Positions 23,601-34,137 of a stretch of DNA of 64,000 bases are shown piece by piece. Source of the stretch: Anastrepha obliqua (Eukaryota > Arthropoda > Insecta > Diptera > Tephritidae); NCBI RefSeq assembly GCF_027943255.1, contig NC_072896.1, positions 124,713,879 through 124,777,878 on the forward strand, read 5' to 3'. The notes beneath the pieces are model-generated. The model was not told where the DNA came from. It was given only the letters and a program-made list of their open reading frames with translations, and searched no databases. Numbering within the stretch: position 1 is the stretch's first letter; each line of letters opens with the position of its first letter. Made by a program: the position numbers and the translations under genes.

Positions 23601-24666
23601 TAGTCCTCCATATCTGAAAAATAGCAACAAAAAAAAATCATAATTAAATACCGTACGCTCTCTGAATATAAATTCATATATATAATTGGTGCAAACATAC
23701 TTTATTGCATGCTCGAACCAGCTCCTCCGTTTTGCGATGAGCCTCTTGATATTTTCCGACAAATGAAGGGACTTAAAGTTTTATGCCGCCTCCAAACAGC
23801 CGATGTTGTGTTTTTTGGTTTTTTTGAGGAGATTTATCATGGCATAAATACCCTCGGACGATTCCCATTGCCTGCCGAGGTCTGATCGCTATTAGAAAAA
23901 AACTGCTATTTCAGGCCTGAGGATTCGAACAGCGAACCCCGCTACCTAATGCTATAAAGGCAATACAATTTGATAGGATAAAAAAGTGGTTCTTTCATGA
24001 CGAAAAATCTGCTCTATAATAATTTTTTTTTCGCCTATTAAAATAATTTGACTATTTTTTAGGAATATTAACAATAATTTATATTTTATAATAATTTATA
24101 AAATTAATTCAAATATTTTCTATTTACACAGGGACCCCATGGACTCATTTCTACTCGAGCAACACCTTCGCTCACCGTTGCGCTTCTTTCCCGATCCGCT
24201 CATGGCACAACTCTCGCCACAAGAGGCCGACGCCGCATCGCTGGCGTTTCTCGAGAAAGCCCGTCAGCATCTACAACTGTTCGGTCGCTCGCCATACACG
24301 GAAATGCTACTGCCGCAACTCTATCAACGCCCGCCCGTACTGAACGCCTTCAATATTGGCATGTGGCAGCAACAGTGGCCCCAACTTACCGCCGGTTTCA
24401 TAGCAAGCGCAAATCAACAGGCAGCAGCCGCACAAGCTGCCGCCGCCGCTGCTGTCGCGGCAAATGCGTGCCGCACACCGCCGCCACCGCCACCATCGAC
24501 CATAATGGTTGGCGTGCCACAGCCTCCACCAGCTACCACGCCATCTTCTTCTGGTTCGGCCTCACCTGATATGCGTATACGACACTTTCAGCGCTACAGT
24601 CCGTATCAGGTGCCGCAGCAGCAGCAGCAGCAACCGCCACCACTAGCGCGCACACCACCGCTTTGA
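17358..24666 (+). CDS. Doc: Dorsocross-type T-box transcription factor (3' three exons)
   Basis: Three exons, 17358-17643, 20672-20916 and 24132-24666, join in frame to give 354 residues plus one base of a split codon. Consensus AG acceptors and GTGAG donors flank each junction. The T-box begins [14 protein letters not shown] and runs through [26 protein letters not shown] and FAKGFRD. The sequence [11 protein letters not shown] followed by [10 protein letters not shown] and [13 protein letters not shown] matches what I recall of Drosophila Dorsocross (Doc1-3). The C-terminus has Ala-, Pro- and Gln-rich runs. Dorsocross proteins are nuclear DNA-binding regulators acting downstream of Dpp in amnioserosa, heart and other tissues of flies. 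The 5' exon with the T-box start (usually ...GTEMIITKSG) is not in the window. Which of the Dorsocross paralogues this is cannot be decided here. Confidence 0.9.
18465..20080 (-). mobile_element. Degenerate jockey/I-type non-LTR retrotransposon(s) in intron
   Basis: On the - strand the order is RT to RNase H. EVKYLGG at about 20036-20060 matches the RT C-terminal VKYLGV motif. Two RNase H signatures follow: [19 protein letters not shown] at about 19395-19465, and [20 protein letters not shown] at about 19030-19085. Two such motifs in one orientation imply either two truncated copies in tandem or an internal duplication. A 3' tail near 18465-18490 (TAAGTTAGGTTGAAGCGG) marks a probable LINE end. 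Many stops break every frame. The element lies wholly inside the 3.0-kb intron 17644-20671, antisense to the host gene. Confidence 0.68.
20672..20916 (+). CDS. Doc: Dorsocross exon: C-terminal half of T-box
   Basis: 245 bp. The acceptor is CCGCAG at 20666-20671 after a long pyrimidine tract. The donor GTGAGTA follows GATAG, splitting an Arg codon (phase 2). It encodes [18 protein letters not shown], then [35 protein letters not shown] and SSRLTDFDR. The conserved TAYQNQ and NPFAKGFRD motifs are diagnostic of T-box proteins. The overlapping frame 20526-20840 is a shadow. Confidence 0.93.
20920..22580. other. Intron sequence, no gene seen
   Basis: The first half of the 3.2-kb intron between T-box exons 20672-20916 and 24132-24666. 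It holds T-rich and CA-type low-complexity runs and short open frames without domains. The 21210-21520 stretch is more GC-rich. Intronic enhancers are plausible for a developmental gene but cannot be recognised here. Confidence 0.45.
22586..22740 (-). mobile_element. Tc1/mariner transposase scrap
   Basis: On the - strand, near 22665-22705, a broken frame resembles the [10 protein letters not shown](N)YY motif that carries the third catalytic residue of Tc1/mariner transposases. A terminal-repeat-like stretch (CAGGGTGCGTATGGTATTTG) begins at 22586. Only about 150 bp remains. The assignment rests on one motif with stop codons in it. Confidence 0.4.
22770..23420 (-). mobile_element. RTE-type non-LTR retrotransposon, RT C-terminal part
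   Basis: A single - strand frame (23414 to 22812, 200 residues) has the conserved post-RT region of RTE-like endonuclease-reverse transcriptases. It includes [59 protein letters not shown] and [20 protein letters not shown]. The active-site part of the RT and the endonuclease are absent, so the copy is 5'-truncated. The frame is unusually intact for a fragment. It lies antisense in the Dorsocross intron 20917-24131. Confidence 0.82.
23813..23945 (-). repeat. tRNA-derived SINE fragment, copy 3
   Basis: It shares the body segment seen in the other copies (CATGGCATAAATACCCTCGG, TTGCCTGCCGAGG, GCTATTAGAAAAA) and a B-box-like GGATTCGAACAGCG. The rest of the tRNA-like head and the 3' segment are lost. 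It is the third TE fragment inside this T-box intron. Confidence 0.65.
24132..24666 (+). CDS. Doc: Dorsocross terminal exon: C-terminal regulatory region
   Basis: 535 bp. The acceptor is TTTACACAG at 24123-24131. The exon completes the split Arg codon and continues [20 protein letters not shown], then [21 protein letters not shown] poly-Ala run ([20 protein letters not shown]), two Pro runs and a QQQQQQ run follow before TGA at 24664-24666. Low-complexity C-termini of this kind are usual in fly T-box proteins and are probably transcriptional regulatory segments. The shadow frame 24363-24569 is not real. Confidence 0.93.
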
Positions 24667-25155
24667 GGGGCGGGCTGACAGGGGGTGTAAAATCGTGCAA
24701 TCTAATATTTTCGATAAATTTATTGAATTAATTTTTTGGTTGGGAAATATTGTTGGAAATATGGAAGTTGTTGTTATTTGGGTACGATGTCAGTGTTGCG
24801 GTGTTGCTGGCGGTGATTACATGGAGAGACAACAGTGGCAGAAAAGTTTCTGTTTAAATGCAAAATAACTTTGTATGTCATTCGATGTGTGTGTCTGGTA
24901 TTTAAATTTAAATATAACAAAATTAATCAAAAGAACTAGCAATTATTGAAAATTATAAGAACTTTGCATGAAATGTAAAAAATGAGCGATTACAGTATTA
25001 AATTAGGCGATTGCGGTAATGAATTTTGTTGCGCGGTGTAAATTTCAAATGTAATCAATTTGTGTTTTATTTATTTGTAATTCATATTACTTGTATATGT
25101 TCCTAATTAATTTGTGTATGTAATTCAAGAATAAAGAAATATTTATATGTACAAA
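24667..25155 (+). other. Dorsocross 3' UTR with poly(A) signal
   Basis: The AT-rich stretch after the stop codon reaches a canonical AATAAA at 25130-25135. Cleavage would be expected 10-30 bp further on. No other AATAAA of comparable context occurs earlier downstream of the stop. The UTR end is inferred from the signal only. Confidence 0.6.
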
Positions 25156-25254
25156 AAATATCTTTTATGGTGTAAATACTAAAGAAATAACAGAAATGCA
25201 AAGCCTTTAACAAATGAAAATAATAAAAAACCATGGCAAACAAGTGAAGAAATC

Positions 25255-25880
25255 TTAGTTTGGAATTAGCGATTATTTTTCTTTTGAGTCTCGTTGTTCC
25301 CGCTCATGTAAAAAGACACTTTGAAGCTGTTGTTTATCCCACAAAAAGGTTCAGGAACAATGAAGGAAGTTTTTGCATCCTTTTTCGCTAAAGTGTGCGC
25401 AATTTCATTCCCTTGCCTTTCATGCCCCTCATGCCAGAGTAAGAAAGTTTCTTGATGGTAGAGTTTCGAGAATTTTAAAACATTCCCAGACCAACAGACC
25501 AATCTTGATTGAAACGAGAAGATATCTAGCGATTTTAAAATTGCTTGACTGTCAGAGGGAATGTTGATACTGCCTCTGCGAAGACATCATCTGGCACAAA
25601 GCTGTAAGGCGTGGACCTCCGCTTGAGAACTCAACAAGAACGACAACTCCAGCCCCGACATTGCCGTTTTCTATTTTGGATCCATCAGTAAGCTACACCT
25701 GTGTGACCTGGCTTAAAGAAATTTCATTGTTTCCCCAATCTGAGTGATTACTGATTACCACCTTGAAATTCTTGGGGAATTCTAGTTTTTTTTTCCATCT
25801 TGTCACCGTAAGGCACGGAGTGTTCAGGATGCAACCCAGAACTCTTACATGTCCTGTAAAACTGCCTTATTTAAAATGAA
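25255..25880 (-). mobile_element. Non-LTR retrotransposon RNase H remnant
   Basis: On the - strand, RNase H landmarks appear in order: T/MDPK.. for TDGSK near 25685, EVHALQL near 25600, SINIPSDSQAILKSLD near 25540-25570, and LLWHEGHERQGNEIAHTLAK near 25385-25450 (WVPGH.G..GNE.AD position). Frameshifts separate the blocks. The fragment is converging with the Dorsocross 3' end and begins about 100 bp past the probable poly(A) site. Confidence 0.72.
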
Positions 25881-26189
25881 ATAGATTAGGAAGCCTTAGG
25901 ACTGCACTAGCTGCCGACCGTTTGGCTCCAAGGAGAAGTGGAATGAGTCCAGGGACTCTTCCCAAAGCCGTTGTGGGGCAAGTGCTCATTGCTTCCGTTG
26001 CATTCAAACAGGCTATTCTGGTGCTTTAGGGAAAAATATTGCACAAAGGGAAATAGTAGGCTGTAAGAAAGTGGGAGACGAACATAGAAGCAATAGAACA
26101 ACATATATGTGTACGGACATATGCTTCACTTTCTCAAAAACCACAAAAGTTGTGGAACAAAATTCTTTTAGTGATGAGAGCAAATTTTA

Positions 26190-26745
26190 AATAATGGGTT
26201 TTCCAAACAGAGGTGTTATTTTGATTCTCAAAGAAAAATGCTATTTTTTAATATAAATGATCGGATGTTTATTTCATTATAAAGAGGAAGGTATGCCGTT
26301 AATAGTGGAAAATAACATAAGGCAAATGACCACCAGGACCACGCTTACAGAACAATATCCTTTTCATGAAATTTTCCATAGCCGAATTGCAAAGTGGCTG
26401 CTCTATGTCCTCGATAGCCTCACGAATTCCATCTTAGAGGTCTTGAATCAACCCTGGGCTATTGACGTAGCCCTTCTCTTTCACGTGGCCCCAAAGAAAA
26501 AAAGTCACAAGGTGCTAAATCACAAGATCTCGGTGGCCAATTGTGATCACCTCTTCGAGAGATAACACGGTTCGGAAACTTTTCCCGTAAAATATCAATG
26601 GTTTCGTTGCTTGTGTGGCACGTAGCGCCGTCTTGTTGAAAATAAGCGTTGTCCAGATCAATACCATTCAATTCCTGCGATAAAAATCGTTAATCATCTC
26701 TCGATAGCACAATCCATTCACCAATAACACCTGTTATTGGAAAAT
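26190..26745 (-). mobile_element. Mariner remnant, rosa-like DD41D, C-terminal half
   Basis: The - strand frame 26671-26459 reads YFQQDGATCHTSNETIDILR, then WPPRSCDLAPCDFF. The second and third catalytic Asp are again 41 residues apart. Downstream, broken frames continue to a C-terminus resembling CKRGRGGHL (about 26310-26335), and the end near 26195 carries GAGGTGTTATTTTGATTCTC. The N-terminal half is gone. It is a third rosa-like copy, diverged from those at 2803 and 10677. Confidence 0.8.
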
Positions 26746-26749
26746 CCTA

Positions 26750-27390
26750 TATTCATTCAGTGCAAGAAAGGAGATATGCTCTGGAGAAAAATTATAGTAA
26801 AATGCTACCCCGGCTGTGGCTAGTGCTTGATTTAGTAGCGCATGACGGCTTTAGATTCAATAAAAGAGTTTCTAATGAATATTAGTGTTTATCTACAAAT
26901 TTTCAGCGACACTTTGAAAACTAGTGCCGAAAATTTAAGCATTGTATGGGTCCTTCAAAAAGGCAACGACCCGAAGCACACTGCTAAGATTACAAAAATG
27001 GTTTACGAAAGCAATTGAACTGGCCACTGAAGAAACTTTTGCATCAGGGTGCTGGAGTGCGCTCAACCAAGCTATGGAAACATAGTCCCATACAGCCACA
27101 TCTTTAACTATATTATGTCAATAAATTTGTTTTGAAAATTTATTATTATTACTTTCATATAATGCTTATAATCCTGACAAAATGATTATTATTTACTAGG
27201 CTTTGGTTCTACTAAGGCAGCAATTTATCTATATATAAGAAAATGTTGAAATAGTTAATAAACTGAACTCTTAACTTACACGAGCATGAGTTTGGTCGAA
27301 TCTATGTAAAATAATGTACGTAAATCTAAAATAGTTTGACTATTTGACTATATTTAAAAGATACTATAAATAATTACTGGATGTCCTATT
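26750..27390. other. Noncoding DNA
   Basis: AT-rich, with no open frame of interest and no recognisable repeat end. Confidence 0.4.
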
Positions 27391-27399
27391 TGGTTAGGT

Positions 27400-28640
27400 G
27401 AGGTTACGGTAGTTCTCTGGATGTACAGTTAGTGGTTCTGTCACTTTTGACATTTGGAGCGTGAATAGCATGCCCCTCTGCCGCCCTTAACGTCATTCTG
27501 CACTTACTTCACGTTGATCTTTAAGTTCAATCCATTGCTGCTCAGAGCGCTATTAAGTTGAAGGAGGTTGGCCTGTGGAGGTAACTTCTTGTAAGACAGG
27601 GTAGCACCTTGGGTCAGATTTCTTCCTTTTCTGTACTTCTTACAGATCTCTCCATCCGCAAACGGGGTTGTGAGGGTTGTGTTAGGACTATCTTTGCAAG
27701 CAGGTCGGATTGGAAGGAGCGGAGAGTCTACACAGGTATAGGTAACTCTGCTTGCACCGACGGATTCAAGATGGAATCTGGAGTTGGAACGGGGGTTTTC
27801 CCTAAATCAGCTAGTAGTAAACTGCCGAAAACTAGTAGTGCTTTTTAAGCAGAGGTCTTCATGATCTTGCATTCATGCAAAATGCTTAGGGAACGGTGGG
27901 AGCGACTCATAAATATCTGTTCCGATAGTCAAGCTGCGATCAAAGTCCTGTTGTCGCCATGCTGCAAATCTCTTTTGGTTAACTCCAGTAAGGAGGAGAT
28001 CAATCGTCTCGAGCGTGCCGGAAATATTTCGGTTATATGGGTTCCAGGGCATATGAACATCGAGGGAAATGAAATTGCCGATAAGCTTGGCAGGAAGAGG
28101 TCGACAGAACCGGCATCTGTTATTCCCATTGCAGACATCGATGTCCGTTGTTATAGGGATACTGCACAATTTCTTTCTTAAAAAACCGCAAGACAGATGG
28201 AGTTCTCTCTTATCGTGTGCTATCTTAAGATCACTTTGAAATCAGTACGACAAAAGCAGAACACTTAAAGTGCTAGATATCCACCGTCATTCAATTTCCA
28301 AACTCATAGCGGTGTTCACCGCACGCTGGGTGTCGGGATCTGGTAGAGAAAACAGTACCTTTCTCTTTCACTTTCTTTGCAAATGTTCGAGTCTGGCGCT
28401 TGAGGCTCCTTAGCGTGCCTTTTGGGGTAGCCTGAGGCAGTTCCCCAGCCTAGATCTCTTTCCTCTCCTCCACGACATCAACAGCACTGGATGGCTGTAG
28501 GTGGCTTATCTTCTTATAAGTTTGGTCTTTCGTGGGATCAAAAAGGCGCTCTAGTGCTACCTGTTGTGCATCTGTGGCACTCTTGCCATGTAGCCTAACA
28601 TAATTTGCCCTATTTCAAATTTCAAAATACGTTGCTGTAT
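27400..28640 (+). mobile_element. Non-LTR retrotransposon 3' part with RNase H
   Basis: RNase H blocks occur in order on the + strand: ACTDGFKMESGVGTGVF (27745-27800), then a stop replacing Gln before AEVF, ICSDSQAAIKVL (27917-27955), and ISVIWVPGHMNIEGNEIADK (28025-28085). The conserved C-terminal cysteine/leucine-rich tail appears near 28370-28500 (HFLC.C..L...RL..FG, ending SLDLFPLLHDINSTGWL). Frameshifts break it between blocks. The RT is missing. Confidence 0.75.
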
Positions 28641-28649
28641 TGAAACACC

Positions 28650-29630
28650 CTATATGTAGTCACAATGTATTTGCTTACATATACACAGGCAATAATAGGC
28701 ATATCACATACGTCGCGATAATGCGTTGGCAGCCTACGCACATAATCGAACATTAAATTTCTCGTTGACACAAATTTTAATTACATACTGAACCGCCGAT
28801 AGTTTCCGGCAAGAAACCCCAGCGGCCAATTATAACTCAATAAACCACACATTTACCTAAGTTCCGCCTTCGCTTACTTAAGTATGCATGTATATGTACA
28901 TATGTGCGTATGTATGTATGTATGATTTCCTTTAATTACTTAATTTTCACATACGACTTGAACTTTGTCGTAATATAGGCGCACATTTAAGTAACTGGCG
29001 CTTTCGAATCTCCCCACCTCTCCTCACATTTCCACTGCAATTAAAAATCGTTTACAAATGTCCTAGAAAATGACTTCATTTAAAGCGTGTGTTGTGCCAT
29101 TTTTGAATTTTTAATTTAGTCGTTGAGAAAGTGACACATTTTCGGAGACACCTAAGAACTTTTGACGGCCAGGTTTAGTTTAGTGGGTGAGGTGAGGTGA
29201 GCTATTTGACGTGCGCTGCTGTTGGGAGCATTTAATTAGTCTTCGCATTTGAATGAATTTTATACTTATAAGCGCAGGTATTCACCGACAGGTGTGTGTG
29301 TGTTTGTAGATTTTAATAAGGAGATCAAAGTACGCACGAAAAAGTCAATTATAAATTTTAAATTTATGTTTTTGAAATCGTATTAGAGACGCATTGACAT
29401 TTTTGTAGTTAATTGGACTATTAAGTAATCAAAATTTTAATTGAGGCAGAGCGTACTAGAATACCCTAATTAAGTTGTTAAGTATGAACTATGATTTTTT
29501 TTTTTTTAATTTATTTAGATTATTATTCGATTTTCAAAAACATATATTAAAAAAAAATTCCAAATACCTTGACACGTCAATGAATTCAAAGGTTAGCTGG
29601 GCTTCCAACACTTTAAAATTGTTCCCATGT
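28650..29630. other. Noncoding DNA
   Basis: Single-copy-like sequence with a TATGTATGTATG microsatellite near 28885-28925 and a GTGTGTGTGTTTG run near 29292. No gene features. Confidence 0.4.
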
Positions 29631-29631
29631 T

Positions 29632-30110
29632 GTTTGTGTTGTTGTTGTAGCAGCTTACCAAACCCTGTCATGTATGGTAGTTACCGGTCGCCTGCTGTTT
29701 CGACTTGTTGGGTTTAGAAGGAGAGGAATTTTGGGTGAGTAGGTTTGATGAGGCTCGTGAAAAAGTGGTTAATATTGTGGGGAGTGCCTTCACTTGCTGG
29801 ACATATGTTGGGTATGCTGCGGTAGATTATGGATAGGTAGGAGTTTAGTCTGCTACAGTATCCAGAACGTAATTGTGCCAAAGTTGAAACTCTTAATCTG
29901 CAATAGTTGAAGGTTGGATTCCGATTACGGCATTCAGAGGTCGGGAGTCTAGGAAAGTAGTAAGTGTCTCCCGATGTATATCATTTAGCGTCTGTCTCTT
30001 TACTGTCCGGTCCAGTAGTTGTAGGCCCCTTTTGTCCGGTGCCTGAGAGGCGGCTCAGGTTCTAGCACTTGTCTGCAGGGATGAAACCTTCGGTAACACC
30101 CAAGCAGAAG
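29632..30110. repeat. Probable non-LTR 3'-end-derived repeat
   Basis: It begins with GTTGTTGTTGTAGCAGC, a tail pattern I associate with interspersed repeats of higher flies. About 450 bp with moderately even base composition and no intact frame follows, containing ACATATGTTGGGTATGCTGC and ATCCAGAACGTAATTGTGCC. I cannot name the family. Other copies in the genome would be expected if this is right. Confidence 0.35.
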
Positions 30111-30337
30111 TGTTTGCTGATCATTTTATTGTGCTCTTTGATGGGAATTTTTCCTATTATTGTTGGTGCTTTACGTTCGAGAAGTTGGCAATGAATATCC
30201 GCTGTGGCCTTAAATGTCTTTACCCAATCGACATCATGAGACCATTTTCGTATGTTTATAAGCTCCGCAACAGCGTTATTCTTATTTTCTACGTAAGGTA
30301 TGATCAACTAGAAAGTCATTTCTGAAACGTTTCGTAC

Positions 30338-30655
30338 GAGGGTCGTTTGAAAAGCCCGTGCAAAGTTAGAGAGATGCCACTATTGGTTATGTCGAAGTTA
30401 TGTTTAGTTAGTAGCATCTCTTGGAAGAACACATACCAAGTTTCGCCAGATCGGTTATATATTTATTCGCGTTAGCATTATTTTCAATCGAGGAAGTCGA
30501 ACTATTTTTCTTTTCCATCACGACAACGCAGGAAAGAGATTGCAGAAACGAATAGCTATTTTTCAGAGTTGGACAAATCCTATTATTCGGAAGGGATCCA
30601 CAAACTAGAACAGTATTGGCCAAAGTGTATAAGCTGAAAAGGAGACTCATCATGA
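30338..30655 (+). mobile_element. Mariner element, internally deleted
   Basis: It starts with ACGAGGGTCGTTTGAAAAG, a common mariner terminal repeat. After about 200 bp of 5' sequence it passes to the C-terminus of a transposase: ELDKSYYSEGIHKLEQYWPK near 30568-30628. The whole central domain with the catalytic residues is deleted, and the right terminal repeat is not visible. Confidence 0.65.
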
Positions 30656-30679
30656 TCAGCGGGCGGCTTTACAACTTGG

Positions 30680-31035
30680 GGTGAAACTTAGCTTCATTCA
30701 GAACTCGTTTCTATGCATCTCGATCCTCGGTAATAGTTCTTCAGTTTCTAACACGCCTTCTTCTATCCTTAGGTCCAATAGAACTTGTGCAATCCATCTT
30801 AGTATTGGAAGGCTTCGTGCTTTAGACGCAACGGGTTCATCTCTCATACGCATAATATGACCCAACCATTGCAGCCTTTGACGGCTCGCGAGCCGTATAC
30901 CATCTAGCAGTCGTAGCTGATCAAACACCCTTCGCAGCACTTGTCACTCGAATACTCTTAGACACGACACATCTTTAGAAGTCATTATCCGGCATTCACA
31001 GCCGTAAGCAAGAACTGGCCGTGTTAATGACTAGT
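30680..31035 (-). mobile_element. RTE-type non-LTR 3' fragment
   Basis: On the - strand: PVLAYGCECRIMTSKD, CLRVFE and a stop, then VLRRVFDQLRLLDGIRLASR, QRLQWLGHIMRMRDEPVASK and LRWIAQVLLDLR. This is the post-RT region of RTE-like elements (LYG.E.W..., RL.WLGH..RM). The longest clean frame is 30940-30698. The RT active site and endonuclease are absent. Confidence 0.72.
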
Positions 31036-31039
31036 ATCA

Positions 31040-31995
31040 ACGTGATTTGCAGTCTCTGGTATGAAGTTTAGAATTGAATAGTTTGGTATGAGCGATGGGT
31101 GGGTCACACGATTAGAAAACTACCAGATAGCATCAAGATAATGGCACTGACCTGGAGCCGGTAGGGGAGCAGCGAAATATGCTTCAATCCTGCTTTGTAT
31201 TGTGTCGAGTGAGCTATTGCCGTTTTATTTCGAGACCTGCAGATACTTAAACGAATGTGCGCCCTTAAAACGGTAAGCGATTATCGCGATGCCATCGGCT
31301 ATGCAATGGTTAGCCCTGAGCGGTTAAAGATATTGCCAAACTTTTAAAGGAGACTTTGTCAAAAAATAAAAAAGGTTTAACCCAAATAATTAAGTAGTTT
31401 TTATTTTTGCACTGTAACATAAAATTAAGAAATAAAATGAATCAAGTAAAAGATTTTATTCAATGAATTACTAGTCACCATTTAGTGAGTTAGCAGTTTC
31501 AATTCCGCTTCTGCAGTTCGCTTCTTTTCGCAGTATTAGTGATGAAATAAACGCCACCGGACTTAATACGATGTGGGCTGAAGTTAAGGCTAAGGCTGAA
31601 CACCCAGTTGATTTTAAAATATTTCTGAAGGTACTATGCGCCCACCAGACGGTAACTAATTATTATTATTTTAATGCAATTTTTTTATAATATTTAAATA
31701 AGCTTATTTTCTAAAAGCAACTTGTGTCCTGTGCCACAAGAAGGCATACAATTTGTCCACGTCCAAAGGGTAGAAATTAGAAGAAAAAATAGATTAAGTG
31801 TCCGTTAACTTCTTGAAGCCTTGTGAAAAAGTATGTTCACTTCAGTTCTCTGAGATCGATTCTGGTCGGAAAAGAGCTAAACTCTCCGCTGATGCTCTTT
31901 CAATGCCTGTCGAAGTTTTAATTATTTGAACTGAGTCTTTACAACTCGGTTCTCCATTTGTCGAACTGATAATGAACTACTCGAACTGATTAAAA
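31040..31995. other. Noncoding DNA
   Basis: No recognisable gene or repeat boundary. AT-rich with short diverged frames only. Confidence 0.4.
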
Positions 31996-32119
31996 ACGGC
32001 TTTTAATTAATTAAAAAATAAGTATTTAAAAATGTATTTCGATTTATAATGAATTCTGATTGCCGGATTGCAAATATTGAAAAAGAATTAGCCAGGCTCA
32101 ATGGACGAGTCTCTGCTTC

Positions 32120-32847
32120 TCAGGAGAGTGTCACATAAACTGTTATAATACCCGCCTTTTTCTTGTAGTAATAAAATGCTATTGAATAGGCGTAATCTCC
32201 ATGTGGGAATGGAAGTACATCCGTCATTAAATGATTCACGTAACTAATTGGAACTTTGTCCGCCATTTCGTAGCTCTAAAACATTTCATATCCACATAAG
32301 CACTTTTCAAGATTACTTTCGTTAAATTCGCTCTTACCTCGCCATACGGACAAGTCTTATTCAAAGTTGAATATTTCTCAAAAAACTTGTGAGCATATCG
32401 AATAACCGGATTATTTCGCTTTTCTAAATATTGGCAGGCATCAATGGTTATGTTGTATAAAAAAGGCTTGTATCCATTTACCTTTCGTTGCATAGCAAAA
32501 TTTACCTGTTCGATTTAAAGAAACACATTTTAACTGAACTCAATTTTTCCATCTCAAACCTACCGTAATATTATTGATAGGCTCATGCCTTGGATATTGC
32601 GCCCGTACTGTCAAGTATTTGTAGGTGCGATTAACAGATTTCAGCAAACAGATATCGAAGTACATCAAAGTCTTATCGAAATCAATGCATTTTATATTCG
32701 TAAAATCCGCTTTCGAATGCACCGCAATCTGGCGATGAAAAACGTTTAACTAATATTTAAAATGAAAAGTTTTGAATACAAGACACTTGGCATACTTACA
32801 ATAAAAACACATCCGATGAATATTGCAGAAATTATTAGTGCTTTCAT
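32120..32847 (-). CDS. DUF1091-family small secreted protein (4 exons)
   Basis: Exons on the - strand: 32847-32800, 32749-32564, 32505-32338 and 32275-32120, all joined in phase 0 by GT-AG introns (GTAAGT, GTAGGT and GTAAGA donors). They give 185 residues. Exon 1 encodes the hydrophobic MKALIISAIFIGCVFI, a signal peptide. The middle holds CIDFDKTLMYFDICLLK, then VNGYKPFLYNITIDACQYL and NKTCPY. The last exon gives DKVPISYVNHLM, DVLPFPHGDY and a VYVTLS end. NGYKPFLYNIT.DAC and LPFPHGDY are signatures of the DUF1091 (MD-2-related) proteins expanded in flies; some relatives (CheB) act in gustatory tissue. The function of this one is unknown. The start was chosen at the Met opening the signal peptide; an upstream frame without signal character was ignored. 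Confidence 0.85.
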
Positions 32848-33087
32848 AATGAAGAGCCAACCTGATATCCAAAGCTTCAAACACAAAATCAACATATAAC
32901 ATAAATTCTGGTACATTGTCGAAAAAAAACAGATTTTCAAACTGCCTGCGTGTACTTAGTTAATTGACAAAAATTGGAAAATAGAATACCTCAAAATTGC
33001 AGTTATTTGCTGAAATAATAGGGCAGTTCATAATTGAGTTCAATTGATCTTGATATCATCGCAAATTTCAATGAAGAATCTTCTTAA

Positions 33088-33135
33088 GCCAGAGGTCGGC
33101 AACCTGCGGCTCGCGAGCCATATACGGCTCTTTGA
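33088..33135. repeat. Possible hAT-type terminal repeat, lone end (copy A)
   Basis: CCAGAGGTCGGCAACCTGCG followed by GCTCGCGAGCCATATACGGC resembles the ends of hAT elements (CAG.GGTCGGCAA.C). The matching opposite end is not seen nearby. The equivalent sequence is present in copy B at about 36515-36548, so it predates the duplication. Confidence 0.35.
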
Positions 33136-34137
33136 ATGTGAAACTGAAACTCTTTAGTTCCATACGCAAATATTATTTATTTTATTTAAAAAAAACACTA
33201 ATTTCTAAATCGATTAATGCGGATTAGGTACCGATTCTATCTCTCAGTCACTTCTGCCCGCCGTTAATGATTCTTAAACGAAATGGCGACTCAGTATTTC
33301 GACCTCCTTCTTCACAAATAAAAAGCGATGTCTTTCCTAAGGTAAGGTTTTGAAACGTTTTGCTTGGTGCTTTAATGAAATAAATAAATATGTCAAATAA
33401 ATATATTAAATAAGTCGGAGTTCTTCCTCGTTGGTCTTTCCAAATCTCTTTATGCCCAGAATGCTGCTATTACTAGAGCCTTAATTGAGTTTTGAAATCT
33501 TTGAATATTTATTATAAATAGTTTAATTGTGCTTCCTTTTTTTGTTGCCTATTAACCTTAAAATATGTCCACTTAGCCATAAGAATCTATTATATTCATT
33601 GGCTTAATAAATAAATAAATTTGATTGAAAAAGGTATTCATCTCCCTGAATTAGAGAACGACGTTTTCTATTATTTTAATATTTCATGTCCACAGAGCGC
33701 ATCAAATCCAGGATGAATAGATTAGTAATCCTGCACAACTGCACTCGGCTGTGACGGCTTATTATTATAGTATTTTAATCTACCTTTATGAAAAATCTAA
33801 AATTAAAGAATTATGTTATTAAAAAATCTTGTTGCGGATTGAGTATGAAAATATTGTATGCAAACTATTTTATTCAAAACGAATCCATACAAGGTAATAG
33901 CAGCAGTACAAAAACAAGCTTCACACGCATTTTGTTTTCTTAATTAGATGGTAAAAGATCTTCAGCTACAAATTTTATTAGCAATTTTGATTTAAAAGAT
34001 CAGCTTCAATTTAACGGAGTAATTAAATCAGAAGTTCTGATATCTGTCATGGCCCTCAAGTAGAATATCATTGGAGGAGATGGGATATCCTTGAAATTGG
34101 TGAAACTTTATTCTAGGCACTCTAACACATATTATTA

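Larger units (their letters stand above)
31999..34134. repeat. Segmental duplication, copy A (DUF1091 gene)
   Basis: The block starting GCTTTTAATTAATTAAAAAA at 31999 and ending CTCTAACACATATTA at 34134 matches 35072-37915 in the same orientation, in collinear pieces. It includes the whole DUF1091 gene, about 1.2 kb upstream of it, and the TTTCATGTCCACAG and CTGCACTCGGCTGT segments. Copy A lacks two insertions present in copy B: the TTAA element (empty site TTAA at about 32959-32962) and the SINE (empty site near 33768). Copy A therefore shows the pre-insertion state. Confidence 0.88.

Noticed and set aside
24363..24569. 68-codon frame inside the Dorsocross terminal exon
   Set aside because: It is an out-of-frame shadow of the poly-Ala/Pro/Gln coding region.
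30870..30905. GGCTCGCGAGCCGTATAC as a second hAT end
   Set aside because: It lies inside the RTE-type coding remnant, where it encodes the conserved GIRLASR stretch; the resemblance is coincidental.
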